From CAZKWG01 sp964615375 (GTDB lineage Bacteria > Myxococcota_A > UBA796 > CAZKWG01): 64,000 nucleotides of DNA. A model generated the notes under the pieces. That model did no database searches and was not told where the DNA came from. It saw only the letters and a list, made by a program, of their open reading frames with translations. Below are positions 16,885 through 24,860 of the stretch, piece after piece; the first letter of the stretch is position 1; every line of letters starts with the position of its first letter. Both the position numbers and the translations under genes were made by a program. The stretch spans positions 276,661 through 340,660 of the forward strand of contig CAZTOW010000003.1 in assembly GCA_964615375.1 (NCBI GenBank), written 5' to 3'.

Positions 16885-18087
16885 TTGAGCACCCCCCCGG
16901 CCCATCGGCTGCTGCGCCATCGAGGCTCGCACGACGCGGGCAAGGTGGGCATGGTCGAGCTGTTCTTCGATCTGGTGTTCGTGTTCGCCGTCACCCAGCT
17001 CTCCCATGGGCTGCTGGGGGCCCTCACCCCGCTGGGCGCGCTCCGCATGTCGATGCTGCTGCTCTCGGTCTGGGGCGCGTGGATGGCCACCTCCTGGGTC
17101 ACGAACTGGCTCGATCCCGAGCGGATCCCCGTCCGGCTCCTGCTGTTCGCCTTGATGGGCGCCGGGCTGGTGCTGGGGGCCGCCATCCCCGAGGCCTTCG
17201 GGACCAGCGGTCTGGCCTTTGCGCTGGCCTTCCAGCTCATGCAGCTCGGGCGCACGCTGTTCATGGTCGGGGTGCTGCGGCACGGGCCGCAGAGGCGGCT
17301 GCGCAACTTCCAGCGCGTCCTGGTGTGGTACCTCGTTGAGACCCCGCTCTGGATACTCGGTGGACTGGCCGACCCGCAGGATCGCGCGCTGCTCTGGGCC
17401 GCGGCCATCGGCATGCAGCTCGTCGGCCCCTGGGTCTACTACTGGGTGCCCGGCCTGGGGCGGTCGAGCACGGCGGACTGGGACGTGGACGGCGCGCACA
17501 TGGCCGAGCGCTGCGCCCTGTTCGTCATCATCGCGCTGGGCGAGTCGCTGCTCATCACGGGCGCCACCTTCTCCGAGCTGTCCCCGAGCCCGCCGACCAT
17601 CGGGGCCTTCGTCGCGGCCTTCCTCGGCGCCGTCGCGATGTGGTGGATCTACTTTCATGCCGGCGCCGAGCACGGCAGCCGCCGCATCGCGACCTCGGAC
17701 GACCCAGGGCGGACCGCGCGGATCGCGTATACCTACCTGCACATCCCCCTGGTGGCCGGCATCATCGTGAGCGCCGCGGGCAACGAGCTCATGCTCCTGC
17801 ACCCCGAGGCCGCCCACGCCGCGGAGGCCGCCGTCGTGCTGGGGGGCCCGGCGCTCTTCCTCCTCGGCGTCGCCTCCTTCAAGTGGGTCAACTACGACCG
17901 GCGTAACCCGCCGCTCTCGCACCTCATCGGGCTCCTGTTGCTCGGGGGGCTGGCTGGGGCCGCGGCCAGGGTGGCGCTCTCGCCGGGTCAGCTCGGCCTG
18001 GGGGCGGCCCTCGCGCTCCTGGTCGTCGCGCTCTGGGAGTCCGTGGCGCTCACCCGACCGCCGCGCGCGCCTGCCCCGACCGCCTGA
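16885..18087 (+). CDS. ltrA: LtrA-family (low temperature requirement A) membrane protein
   Basis: 400 residues with about 11-12 membrane helices. The segment MVELFFDLVFVFAVTQLSHG after a short polar N-terminus is the LtrA hallmark. HMAERCALFVIIALGESLL and the paired motif WWIYFHAGAEHG follow in the usual order. The family was named from Listeria growth at low temperature; its molecular role is unknown. I chose the TTG at 16885, which has AGGAG 7 bases upstream; the later ATG at 16951 would cut off the conserved start region. No operon partner is evident. Confidence 0.82.
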   Translation: MSTPPAHRLLRHRGSHDAGKVGMVELFFDLVFVFAVTQLSHGLLGALTPLGALRMSMLLLSVWGAWMATSWVTNWLDPERIPVRLLLFALMGAGLVLGAAIPEAFGTSGLAFALAFQLMQLGRTLFMVGVLRHGPQRRLRNFQRVLVWYLVETPLWILGGLADPQDRALLWAAAIGMQLVGPWVYYWVPGLGRSSTADWDVDGAHMAERCALFVIIALGESLLITGATFSELSPSPPTIGAFVAAFLGAVAMWWIYFHAGAEHGSRRIATSDDPGRTARIAYTYLHIPLVAGIIVSAAGNELMLLHPEAAHAAEAAVVLGGPALFLLGVASFKWVNYDRRNPPLSHLIGLLLLGGLAGAAARVALSPGQLGLGAALALLVVALWESVALTRPPRAPAPTA

Positions 18088-18196
18088 CGCCCGCCCGCCT
18101 GACGCCCGCACGAACTGTCGACGCGCGCCTCCTGACAAGGAGGGCAAGCGGCCCTGGGGCTCTCCGGGGCGCTCCCCCTCACCGAAGGAGACACCC

Positions 18197-18847
18197 ATGT
18201 CGATCCGAAGCACCCTCCTCGCCCTGCTCCTCACCGGCTGTGAGCTCGACGGGTCCGGCTCAGGAGAAGTCGAGGTCGGGATCAGCGGCAGCAGCAGCGC
18301 CACCGCGCGCACCATGGACACCGACCTGGGGCTGAGCGCGGACGCCCAGCTCTTCCTCAACGTCGAGGCCATCCGTGTCCGGCACGAGCCGGCCGAGGAG
18401 CTCGAGGCGCCCTGCTCCGACGAGGACGGCGCGTGGGACGAGGACGACGACGACTTCGAGGACGACGAGGACGGCGGGTGGGAGACCATCCACGAGGGCT
18501 TCGTCACGGTGAACCTGTCCGACCCGCTGTCCTCGCACGAGGACCCCATCGCCATCGCCGAGCTCCCCGAGGGCGACATCCACGAGCTGCGCCTCGTCCT
18601 GGACGCCAGCGAGCAGGCCACCCTGGTCTACGCGGACGGGCAGGAGCTGGCGGTCACCGTGCCCTCCGGCAGCAGCTCGGGCCTGAAGCTCAAGGGCTGC
18701 ATGCCCGTGCGCGAGGGCCAGGCCACCCTGATCGACGTCGGCGTCGGGCTGGCCGAGGCGCTGCACGAGACGGGCTCGGGCGAGCTGAAGCTCCAGCCCT
18801 CGCTGAAGGTAAGCTGGGCGCTGGTGCCCGACGACGAGGGGCCCTGA
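18197..18847 (+). CDS. DUF4382-like lipoprotein
   Basis: 216 residues with lipobox LLLTGC. The body follows the DUF4382 plan: a first strand with VEVGISGSS, a helix-like region, an acidic insert rich in Asp/Glu at residues about 75-95, then IHELRLVLDAS, the hallmark VTVPSGSSSGLKLKG, and a closing strand with IDVGVGLAEALHE. Such proteins are periplasmic or surface-bound and of unknown role. A good ribosome site (GGAG) precedes the ATG. Confidence 0.68.
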   Translation: MSIRSTLLALLLTGCELDGSGSGEVEVGISGSSSATARTMDTDLGLSADAQLFLNVEAIRVRHEPAEELEAPCSDEDGAWDEDDDDFEDDEDGGWETIHEGFVTVNLSDPLSSHEDPIAIAELPEGDIHELRLVLDASEQATLVYADGQELAVTVPSGSSSGLKLKGCMPVREGQATLIDVGVGLAEALHETGSGELKLQPSLKVSWALVPDDEGP

Positions 18848-18881
18848 GCCTCGCTGCCCCTCAAGCTGGCGCTGGAGAAGT

Positions 18882-19044
18882 CGCCAAGACGCGACCTTCG
18901 GCCGCGCCTTGGCGCTTTCTTGCTGGTCGACCGCTCACAGTCGGACGATTCCAGGGGTTCGTGTATTGGTTGGCAGGTCAACGCCCGACAGCTGTCGCCA
19001 TCTCCCCGCCATCACAGGATCATCAGGAACATCTGCTCCTGCTC
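18882..19044 (+). repeat. Dispersed hairpin repeat, copy A
   Basis: A roughly 163-bp element. It opens with an imperfect 15-bp stem (18882-18914), then a shared GC/AT-mixed middle, and ends in GCTCCTGCTC. Copy B (22605-22770, opposite strand) matches along almost the whole length by eye, and its three stem regions are also recognisable here, though weaker. It lies between the DUF4382-like gene and the convergent propeller-like gene. Type unknown: REP/MITE-like or a structured RNA. Confidence 0.65.
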
Positions 19045-19053
19045 AATCCTACT

Positions 19054-20097
19054 TCACTCACACACCCCCGACCACCACGCCAGGTTGTCGATCGGCCCAT
19101 CCCCGCTCACCAGCGTCGCCATCCCGGTCAGCGCGTCCACCGCGTAGATCCCGGTGAGCATCGAGACGTAGTACACCCCACCCGCCACGTCGACCTCCAG
19201 CCCGGCCTGCGCCCACGCGACGCCGGGGTCGAGCGTGACCATGACGCTCGTCGCGCCCGAGCTCGGGTCGACGGTGAAGATCCAGTCCTCACCCCGCGGG
19301 TTGATGTGTACGCCATACAGCGTGTCGGTGGCGCAGTCATAGGCCATACCGCAGTTCCGCAGGTCGAACCCGAGCGGGCCCACCGCCGTCGCGGCGCCCG
19401 TGGCGGCGTCGACCTTCAGCAGGACGTCCGCGCCGGAGTCGATGCCGTACAGGTCGCCGTCGGGCCCGAGGGTCAGGCCGCAGGTGTTGGTGTAGCCCAG
19501 GGCCCCGACCACGGTGACCTCGCCCGAGCAGACGTCCAGCGAGACGAGCTGGTCGGTGAGGCGCTCGACGGCGAAGGTGTCGCCGGTGACCAGATCGCTG
19601 GTCAGCGCGTTGATGCCGGAGACGTCCACCTCCGCCGAGCTGAGGGCGGCGATCTCCGTCGCCGTGCCGTCGGTCGCGTCGTAGGTGTACAGCGTGCTCC
19701 CGTAGCGCGCGAGGAGGGTGGCGCCCTCGATGGCGTCCTCGTCGGTGTCGCCGTCCGTGTCGTTGTCCACGCCGTCGCAGATGTCCTGGGCGCCAGGGTA
19801 GACCGTCGGGTCGTCATCATCGACGTCGCCGCCGGTGGAGACGGTGCCCGGCGGGCTGACGCAGGCGACGGTCGCCGAGGCGTCGGTGCCGTAGCCGTCA
19901 CCGTCCTCGTCGGTGTACCAGGTGCCCGGGTAGAAGTCACCGTGCTCGGCGAAGTGAGCTGCCACCGCCGATGTGGCGACGCTGATCTCCAAGACGGCGC
20001 CGGATCCGGTGTTGTGACAGATGTCGACCTTGTCCGCCGCGCTCACGGTCAGCGGCGAGACGAGCAGAAGGAGAGACGTCAGCTCTCGTGTACGCAT
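19054..20097 (-). CDS. Secreted MopE-motif protein with propeller-like domain
   Basis: 347 residues with a classical signal peptide ending near Ala-Asp. The mature start carries KVDICHNTGSGAVLEISV and VAAHFAEHGDFYPG, the His/Cys motif seen at the start of many bacterial surface proteins. One MopE-like unit follows (YTDEDGDGYG, VDDDDPTVYPGAQDICDG). Residues about 125-347 repeat short YxYDATDGT / GLTLGPDGDLYGIDS / GMAYDCATDTLYGVH blades, a DUF4394-like beta-propeller. GGAGG lies before the ATG at 20097. Ligand unknown. Confidence 0.7.
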   Translation of the reverse strand: MRTRELTSLLLLVSPLTVSAADKVDICHNTGSGAVLEISVATSAVAAHFAEHGDFYPGTWYTDEDGDGYGTDASATVACVSPPGTVSTGGDVDDDDPTVYPGAQDICDGVDNDTDGDTDEDAIEGATLLARYGSTLYTYDATDGTATEIAALSSAEVDVSGINALTSDLVTGDTFAVERLTDQLVSLDVCSGEVTVVGALGYTNTCGLTLGPDGDLYGIDSGADVLLKVDAATGAATAVGPLGFDLRNCGMAYDCATDTLYGVHINPRGEDWIFTVDPSSGATSVMVTLDPGVAWAQAGLEVDVAGGVYYVSMLTGIYAVDALTGMATLVSGDGPIDNLAWWSGVCE

Positions 20098-20197
20098 TGG
20101 TCACCTCCGATGACCTTGCTGCCTTTATGGATATTTAAACACCGCCGGGCCCCGGTCCAGACCCTCGCGAACCAACACATCCTGGACCCTCAGGTCG

Positions 20198-20228
20198 TCC
20201 AAGCGCGACCTTCGGCCGCGCCCTGGCG
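20198..20228 (+). repeat. Dispersed hairpin repeat, partial copy C
   Basis: Only the leading stem is present: CCAAGCGCGACCTTCGGCCG and its 3' arm closely resemble 18885-18914. It lies in the divergent gap between the propeller-like gene and ybgC. Confidence 0.5.
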
Positions 20229-20297
20229 ACCGGCGCGCCTCGCTCGGGATGGCGCCACGCGCTATGCGCTCGCCAGACCGCCTCCCCCGGAGACCCG

Positions 20298-20705
20298 ATG
20301 AGCTCGGCGCCCCACACCTTCGACGTGCAGATCTACTACGAGGACACGGACTTCTCCGGCGTCGTCTACCACGCGAACTACCTGCGCTACTTCGAGCGGG
20401 CGCGCGAGCACCTGCTGGGCGCGGGCGAGCTGGTGCGCATGTGGCGCGAGGAGCAGAAGGGCTACGTGGTCTACAAGGCGAACCAGGCCTTCAAGGAGGG
20501 CGCGGTCTTCGGCGACATCGTGGAGATCCGCAGCGTGGCGCGTCTGGAGAGCGAGTACCGGGTGGTCTTCGAGCAGCGCGCGCACCGCAAGAGCGACGGC
20601 CGGCTGCTGGTGGAGGCGACCATCGAGATGGTCTGCATCGACGCGGCGCGGCGGCCGGTGCCGATCCCGCTCACGGACCGGCTGCGGGTGGTGCTGGCGC
20701 GATAG
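20298..20705 (+). CDS. ybgC: Acyl-CoA thioesterase, YbgC/4HBT family
   Basis: 135 residues, a single hot-dog domain. The hallmark YYEDTDFSGVVYHANYLRYF appears near the N-terminus, with Asp18 at the catalytic position. ERAREHLL and the later GDIVEIRS / RVVFEQRAHR strands complete the fold. YbgC enzymes hydrolyse acyl-CoA esters and in many bacteria sit with tol-pal genes; no tol-pal genes are nearby here. Cytoplasmic. Confidence 0.9.
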   Translation: MSSAPHTFDVQIYYEDTDFSGVVYHANYLRYFERAREHLLGAGELVRMWREEQKGYVVYKANQAFKEGAVFGDIVEIRSVARLESEYRVVFEQRAHRKSDGRLLVEATIEMVCIDAARRPVPIPLTDRLRVVLAR

Positions 20706-20741
20706 GGGTCCTGACCCGTCCAATCTCTCGATGAGGTGTGC

Positions 20742-21140
20742 GTGTCCAGGCTCCGCGCTCGTCTGCTGGCCCTCGCGCTCGGGACCGCTGTCGCGTCGCT
20801 CCTCGCGCTGGCGGTCCTCCCACGGTCGACCCGGACCGCGACCGACGGGAAGGGCCATCCGCTCTCCGTCCTCGGCGCGCCAGCCTTGGTCACCTGCAGC
20901 GTCACGCAGACGCTGCTGGCCTTCGGGACCATCCCCTCGCCGTTCGTGGAGGAGCGATGCGCGGTCTCCATCCGCTGGCCGGGGGGACAGGCTCTGCCCG
21001 AGCGGGAGGCGCTGAGCGCATCTGTCTCCGCCGCCGCCCAGGAACTGCCCTGGGACGAGCTCACCGTCATCGTCCAGCACGATGGGTTGGGCGCCCAGGG
21101 CTCGGAGCCCGCGGAGGAGACGCTCACGCTGCGCCGGTGA
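20742..21140 (+). CDS. Small single-pass exported protein, unknown
   Basis: 132 residues. A hydrophobic N-terminal segment (LLALALGTAVASLLALAVL) anchors or exports a 95-residue domain with two cysteines. No family recognised. The GTG at 20742 follows GAGG at a normal distance. It lies 36 bp after ybgC on the same strand and could share its transcript. Confidence 0.5.
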   Translation: MSRLRARLLALALGTAVASLLALAVLPRSTRTATDGKGHPLSVLGAPALVTCSVTQTLLAFGTIPSPFVEERCAVSIRWPGGQALPEREALSASVSAAAQELPWDELTVIVQHDGLGAQGSEPAEETLTLRR

Positions 21141-21224
21141 TGGGGCGTCGCCCGACCTCGCGCTCGCCGACCGAGCCCACCGCCCGCCCCCCATGCGACA
21201 ATGGCCCATCCCCCGAGGTCCCCC

Positions 21225-21722
21225 ATGTCGCCCGCGCTGCTCCTGTCCCTCTCCCTCGCCCACGCCCAGTCCGATTCGCCGCGCTGGACCGCCCAGGTCG
21301 ATCCGCTGACCTTCGCGCTCGGCTACGCGCACGTTCAGGTCGAGCGCGCGCTGGACGATCGCTGGTCGGTGTACGCGGGCCCGCACCTGCGCCTGTTCGA
21401 CAGCGTGCTGGGCGGCGAGCACGAGCCATACCTGGGCTTCGGCGCGGAGGCGGGCGTGCGGCGCTACCTCACGGGTGTGGCGCCGGAGGGGGCCTGGGTG
21501 CTGGCGCGGGGCGTGCTCGCGGTGGCGACGACCAGCTCCCCCGCCCGGCAGACGGCCCCGGCCGGCTATGGCAGCCTGCTGGTCGGCTACACGGGCGTCC
21601 TGGGCCCTGGGCTGGTGCTGTCGGGCGGCGCGGGCGCGCAGTACATCCACTACACGGTCGCGGATTACGGCGTCGAGGGCGTGTTCCCGGCCCTGCACAC
21701 GGCGGTGGGCTGGGCCTGGTGA
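21225..21722 (+). CDS. Small outer-membrane beta-barrel-like protein
   Basis: 165 residues. A signal peptide ending near AHAQS precedes alternating aromatic/polar strands (ALGYAHVQVERALDDRWSVY, YLGFGAEAGVRRYL, GSLLVGYTGVLGPGLVL), and the chain ends in an aromatic residue (GWAW), as in outer-membrane barrels. It resembles DUF3575-type barrels; role unknown. The ATG at 21225 has GAGG upstream. Confidence 0.55.
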   Translation: MSPALLLSLSLAHAQSDSPRWTAQVDPLTFALGYAHVQVERALDDRWSVYAGPHLRLFDSVLGGEHEPYLGFGAEAGVRRYLTGVAPEGAWVLARGVLAVATTSSPARQTAPAGYGSLLVGYTGVLGPGLVLSGGAGAQYIHYTVADYGVEGVFPALHTAVGWAW

Positions 21723-21732
21723 GGGATTCCCT

Positions 21733-22536
21733 TCAGGTCCAGACCCGGCTGAGCCCCACCCCGCTCACCTTCCCCGTCGCGGCCTCGACGCCCGCCACGA
21801 CGAAGAGGCCGGTGATGCTCTCCTTCTCCGGGTACTCGTAGACGTACATCCCGGTGGTCTGCGTGTAGAAGATGGGCAGGACGCTCATCAGCTCCGAGCC
21901 CTTGATGGTCAGCGGGTAGGGCCCGTCGCCCCGCTGGGCGGAGATGTGCCCGAAGGCGCTCGCGTCCCAGGCGTAGTACCAGGTCAGGCCCTCCGAGCCG
22001 GGCACGCTGAACTCGAGGAACTGGGGCTCGCGCTTGTCGATGGGGAAATACTGCTTTCCGCAGAAGCCGCTCAGGAAGGGCGCGGTGTTCAGCCAGTGGA
22101 CCAGGGTCGCGTGCAGCGAACCTTCGCTGAGCGGCTCATCAAGGACGCAGAGGTCCGGGTCACCCTCGTCGCTGCCGTTGCGCACGGTGAAGCCCTGCTC
22201 CTCGAGCGCCCGAAGGAAGGCTGCAAAGCTCGGGACGCGCTGGCGGAACAGGGGCAGGACGCCGCTGGCCGACACCCGCTCGGCGGTGGGGAACTTCGCC
22301 AGCGTCTTGGACGGGATGGGGGCGCCGTAGAGGATCATGTCCACGCCGGGCACCGATCGGTAGGCGACAGCCTTCGCCCCGAGGGCGTAGAGCATGGAGC
22401 GGACCAGGTCGTACCGCGGGACGTCGGAGACGAAGATCGTCCGCCCCTCGAAGACGTTGGGGAGCGCCTCGGTCGGGACGGGGTCCTTGCGGAAGGCGTC
22501 GTCGTGGGTGTTGAGCGGGAGCGTCGTGGTCGTCAT
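21733..22536 (-). CDS. Unknown cytoplasmic protein, possible BRCT-like N-terminus
   Basis: 267 residues without signal or membrane segments. Residues about 28-100 (FEGRTIFVSDVPRYDLVRSM, ALGAKAVAYRSVPGVDMILY) recall the BRCT pattern of a strand, helix and Gly turn followed by a V.G-like strand, but this is weak. The middle holds ALEEQGFTVRNGSDEGD; the C-terminal half has aromatic-rich strands (TWYYAWDASAFG, GMYVYEYPEKE). No family recognised with confidence. Confidence 0.45.
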   Translation of the reverse strand: MTTTTLPLNTHDDAFRKDPVPTEALPNVFEGRTIFVSDVPRYDLVRSMLYALGAKAVAYRSVPGVDMILYGAPIPSKTLAKFPTAERVSASGVLPLFRQRVPSFAAFLRALEEQGFTVRNGSDEGDPDLCVLDEPLSEGSLHATLVHWLNTAPFLSGFCGKQYFPIDKREPQFLEFSVPGSEGLTWYYAWDASAFGHISAQRGDGPYPLTIKGSELMSVLPIFYTQTTGMYVYEYPEKESITGLFVVAGVEAATGKVSGVGLSRVWT

Positions 22537-22604
22537 CCACAGAGTATACCCTCCGGCACGGATCCGATGAGCACAGAACCCTACCCACCCCGGAGAGCCA
22601 TCAC

Positions 22605-22770
22605 GAGCAGGAGCGCGTTAATATACGCGCTCCGAACGGGATGCGGGGAGATAGCGACAGCAGTCGGGCGTTGACGTGTCCATGAAGTATCGAACCCCAG
22701 GAAACGCCCGACTGTGAGCTATCGACCAGCAAGAAAGCGCCAAGGCGCGACCGGGGGTCGCGTCTTGGCG
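22605..22770 (-). repeat. Dispersed hairpin repeat, copy B
   Basis: A roughly 166-bp element on the minus strand. Read 5' to 3' on that strand it has three stems: a 15-bp stem with one mismatch (22770-22738); a 12-bp perfect inverted repeat CAGTCGGGCGTT / AACGCCCGACTG; and a 9-bp perfect stem GGAGCGCGT / ACGCGCTCC around ATATTA. It ends in GCTCCTGCTC as copy A does. It lies between the BRCT-like gene and the start of the oxidoreductase pseudogene. Confidence 0.7.
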
Positions 22771-22775
22771 AGCCG

Positions 22776-23322
22776 ATGCGCGCGGTCGTCATTCATCGCT
22801 ATGGTGGCCCTGAGGTCGCCCGCCTCGAGGAGCGCCCCCGAGCCCGGGCTGGGCCCGCGTGACGTGCTGGTCTCGGTGCGTGCCGCCAGCCTGAACCCCA
22901 TCGACTACACGGCCGAAAATCCGGCGAGCCGGCTCCATGATCTGGACGTGGTGTTCGACACCCTGGGCGGCGACTCGGAGCTGAGCTCGCTCCGGATGTG
23001 CCGACGCGGCGGGGTGGTGGTAGGCGTCACCGGGCTCCCCGACGACGCCTACGGTCGGGTCTGGCTGCCCTGGTGGGCGCGGGCCGCCGTGTGGCTCATG
23101 ACCGCGAAGCGGCGCCGCGTCGCCGATCAGACCGGCGTCCGCCACGCCTACCACTTCATGCGGCCCGACGGCCCGATGCTGGAGGAGATCGCGCGCATGG
23201 TGGACGACGGGCGTCTGCGGCCGATCCTCCACCGGACCTACGCGCTGGAGGAGTTCGCGGAGGCCTTCGCCGAGCTCGAGCGGGGTCGGGCGCGCGGGAA
23301 GATCGTGGTGAGGGTGTCCTGA
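22776..23322 (+). pseudogene. Zinc-type alcohol dehydrogenase/quinone oxidoreductase, broken
   Basis: The ATG at 22776 opens MRAVVIHRYGGPEVARLEER, the typical start of a NADP-dependent quinone oxidoreductase. The frame breaks at a C5 run (22835-22839, one extra C) and continues in the next frame with PEPGLGPRDVLVSVRAASLN. At ATCGACTAC (22900-22908) the early NPIDY strand is joined directly to a late TAENPASRLHDLDVVFDTLG segment, so about 140-150 residues covering the rest of the catalytic domain and the first part of the cofactor domain are gone. The remaining C-terminal part is intact to the stop. Confidence 0.75.
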
Positions 23323-23373
23323 GCGCCCACCACGCGACGCGCCTCAGCCACCGCCGAGCTCCGTCCGCCGAGC

Positions 23374-24846
23374 TCAGTCCGCCGCCGCCCCCAGCGCCAG
23401 GCTCGCCGCCCCGGCCCCCGCCACCCGCCCGCCGTAATAGCAGGCGTTGACCGAGCCGGCGAAGCCCGCCCCCGCGCCTCCACCGGGGATCATCCCGGCC
23501 AGCTCGCCCGCGACGAAGACGCCGGGGATGGGCTGGCCCGCGCCGTCCAGCAGGCGCGCCTCCAGGTCGGTCGCCACGCCCCCGAAGGCCTTGGCCAGCC
23601 CCGGCGTCAGCCGCACCGCCCAGAGGACCTCGCCCGCGTAGGTCGGCGCTTCGGCGAAGGAGCGCCCGAAGGCGTCCGTCTCGCCCGCCGCCGTCAGCGC
23701 CTCCACCTCGTCCAGGGTGGCGGCGAGGCCCGCCGGATCGATGCCCGCCAGCGCGCCGAGCTCCTCGGGGGTCCCCGCCACGAAGACCTCGTCGGACAGG
23801 GTCTCCAGCTCGGGCAGCAGGTAGTACTCGGGGCTGTCCGGGTCCGGCGAGTTGTAGGGCGCCCGCGCCACCCGCATCGCCGTCGCCCCGATCTCCGGCA
23901 GGACCCCGAAGACCTCGCCCTCGGGCAGCAGATCGAAGAAGTCGAAGGAGCGGCTGCGCCCCTCGTCGGCGAAGCGCGCCCCGGCCTCGTCCACGATGAG
24001 GAAGTCGTCGAGCTCGCCCAGCACCAGGGCCTCCCCCTCGGCCAGCTCGGGGTCCTGGATGGCGTGAACGTAGACGCCCACGCTCTCCAGGCTGTCGTAG
24101 GCGGGCGAGAGCGCGTCCAGGAAGGCGAGCCCGCTGCCGTCGGCATGCGGGTTGGTCTCGAAGAGCAGGCGGCGCCCGGCGAGCGTCGGGCGGGCCTCGT
24201 CCACGCGCGGCCGATCACGCAGAAAGCCGCCGGTCGCCACCACCACCGCCCCGAAGCCGACGCTCCCCGTCTCTGCGGTCTGTAGATCTGTCCAACGCGC
24301 CCCCACGGCGACACCGTCCTCGACGACCAACTCATCCACCTGGACTTGTAGACGCAGGCTCTCCTCGAGCGGGGCCAGCAGGGCGTCGCGGGCGTTGACG
24401 CTGTAGAGCTGGTGCATGCGCGCCACGTCGCCGGCGTCCCCGTCCTCGGCCACCCCCAGGATCTCGACCCCGTAGCCGCTCAGCCACTCGAGGGTGGGCG
24501 CAGAGGCCTGAAGGAAGGCCTGGACCGAGGGGGTGTAGCCGGAGACCCCTGTGAGCCCCTCCCAGGCCTCGGCGGCCTGATCGACCGAGTCCTCCACCCC
24601 CGCCTGCGCCTGCCAGGCGCTGCCCGCGGCGAACAGGCGGGTGGCGTAGCCGATCCCGTCGCCGGCGGAGCTGGACCGATCGAGCACCAGCACGCTGGCC
24701 CCGGCCTCCTGGGCGCTCAGCGCCGCCGCCACGCCGGCCGGGCCCGCGCCGATCACCAGGACGTCCACCCGCTCGTCGAAGCCCTCGGCGGTCGAGTCGT
24801 CCCCGCCGTGATCGTGGCAGCCCATCAGCAGCAGGAGCGTGAGCAT
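23374..24846 (-). CDS. Lipoprotein FAD-dependent oxidoreductase (fumarate reductase-like)
   Basis: 490 residues. The leader LTLLLLMGC is a short lipoprotein signal. The dinucleotide motif VLVIGAGPAGVAAALSAQEA follows, with VLDRSSSAGDG, the ATGGF turn, and the closing GGGAGAGFAGSVNACYYGGR typical of the FAD_binding_2 (flavocytochrome c/fumarate reductase, KsdD) group. The substrate is unknown. A lipid-anchored FAD enzyme outside the cytoplasm is unusual; there is no visible Tat RR motif, so the cofactor would have to be loaded after Sec export. It lies 14 bp after the FG-GAP lipoprotein gene, the last gene of that operon. Confidence 0.75.
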   Translation of the reverse strand: MLTLLLLMGCHDHGGDDSTAEGFDERVDVLVIGAGPAGVAAALSAQEAGASVLVLDRSSSAGDGIGYATRLFAAGSAWQAQAGVEDSVDQAAEAWEGLTGVSGYTPSVQAFLQASAPTLEWLSGYGVEILGVAEDGDAGDVARMHQLYSVNARDALLAPLEESLRLQVQVDELVVEDGVAVGARWTDLQTAETGSVGFGAVVVATGGFLRDRPRVDEARPTLAGRRLLFETNPHADGSGLAFLDALSPAYDSLESVGVYVHAIQDPELAEGEALVLGELDDFLIVDEAGARFADEGRSRSFDFFDLLPEGEVFGVLPEIGATAMRVARAPYNSPDPDSPEYYLLPELETLSDEVFVAGTPEELGALAGIDPAGLAATLDEVEALTAAGETDAFGRSFAEAPTYAGEVLWAVRLTPGLAKAFGGVATDLEARLLDGAGQPIPGVFVAGELAGMIPGGGAGAGFAGSVNACYYGGRVAGAGAASLALGAAAD

Positions 24847-24860
24847 GAGAGCTCCGGGTC

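Noticed and set aside
23351..23378. Two copies of a 14-bp unit between convergent genes
   Set aside because: One direct duplication of CCGCCGAGCTC plus three bases; too small to be an array or an attachment site.
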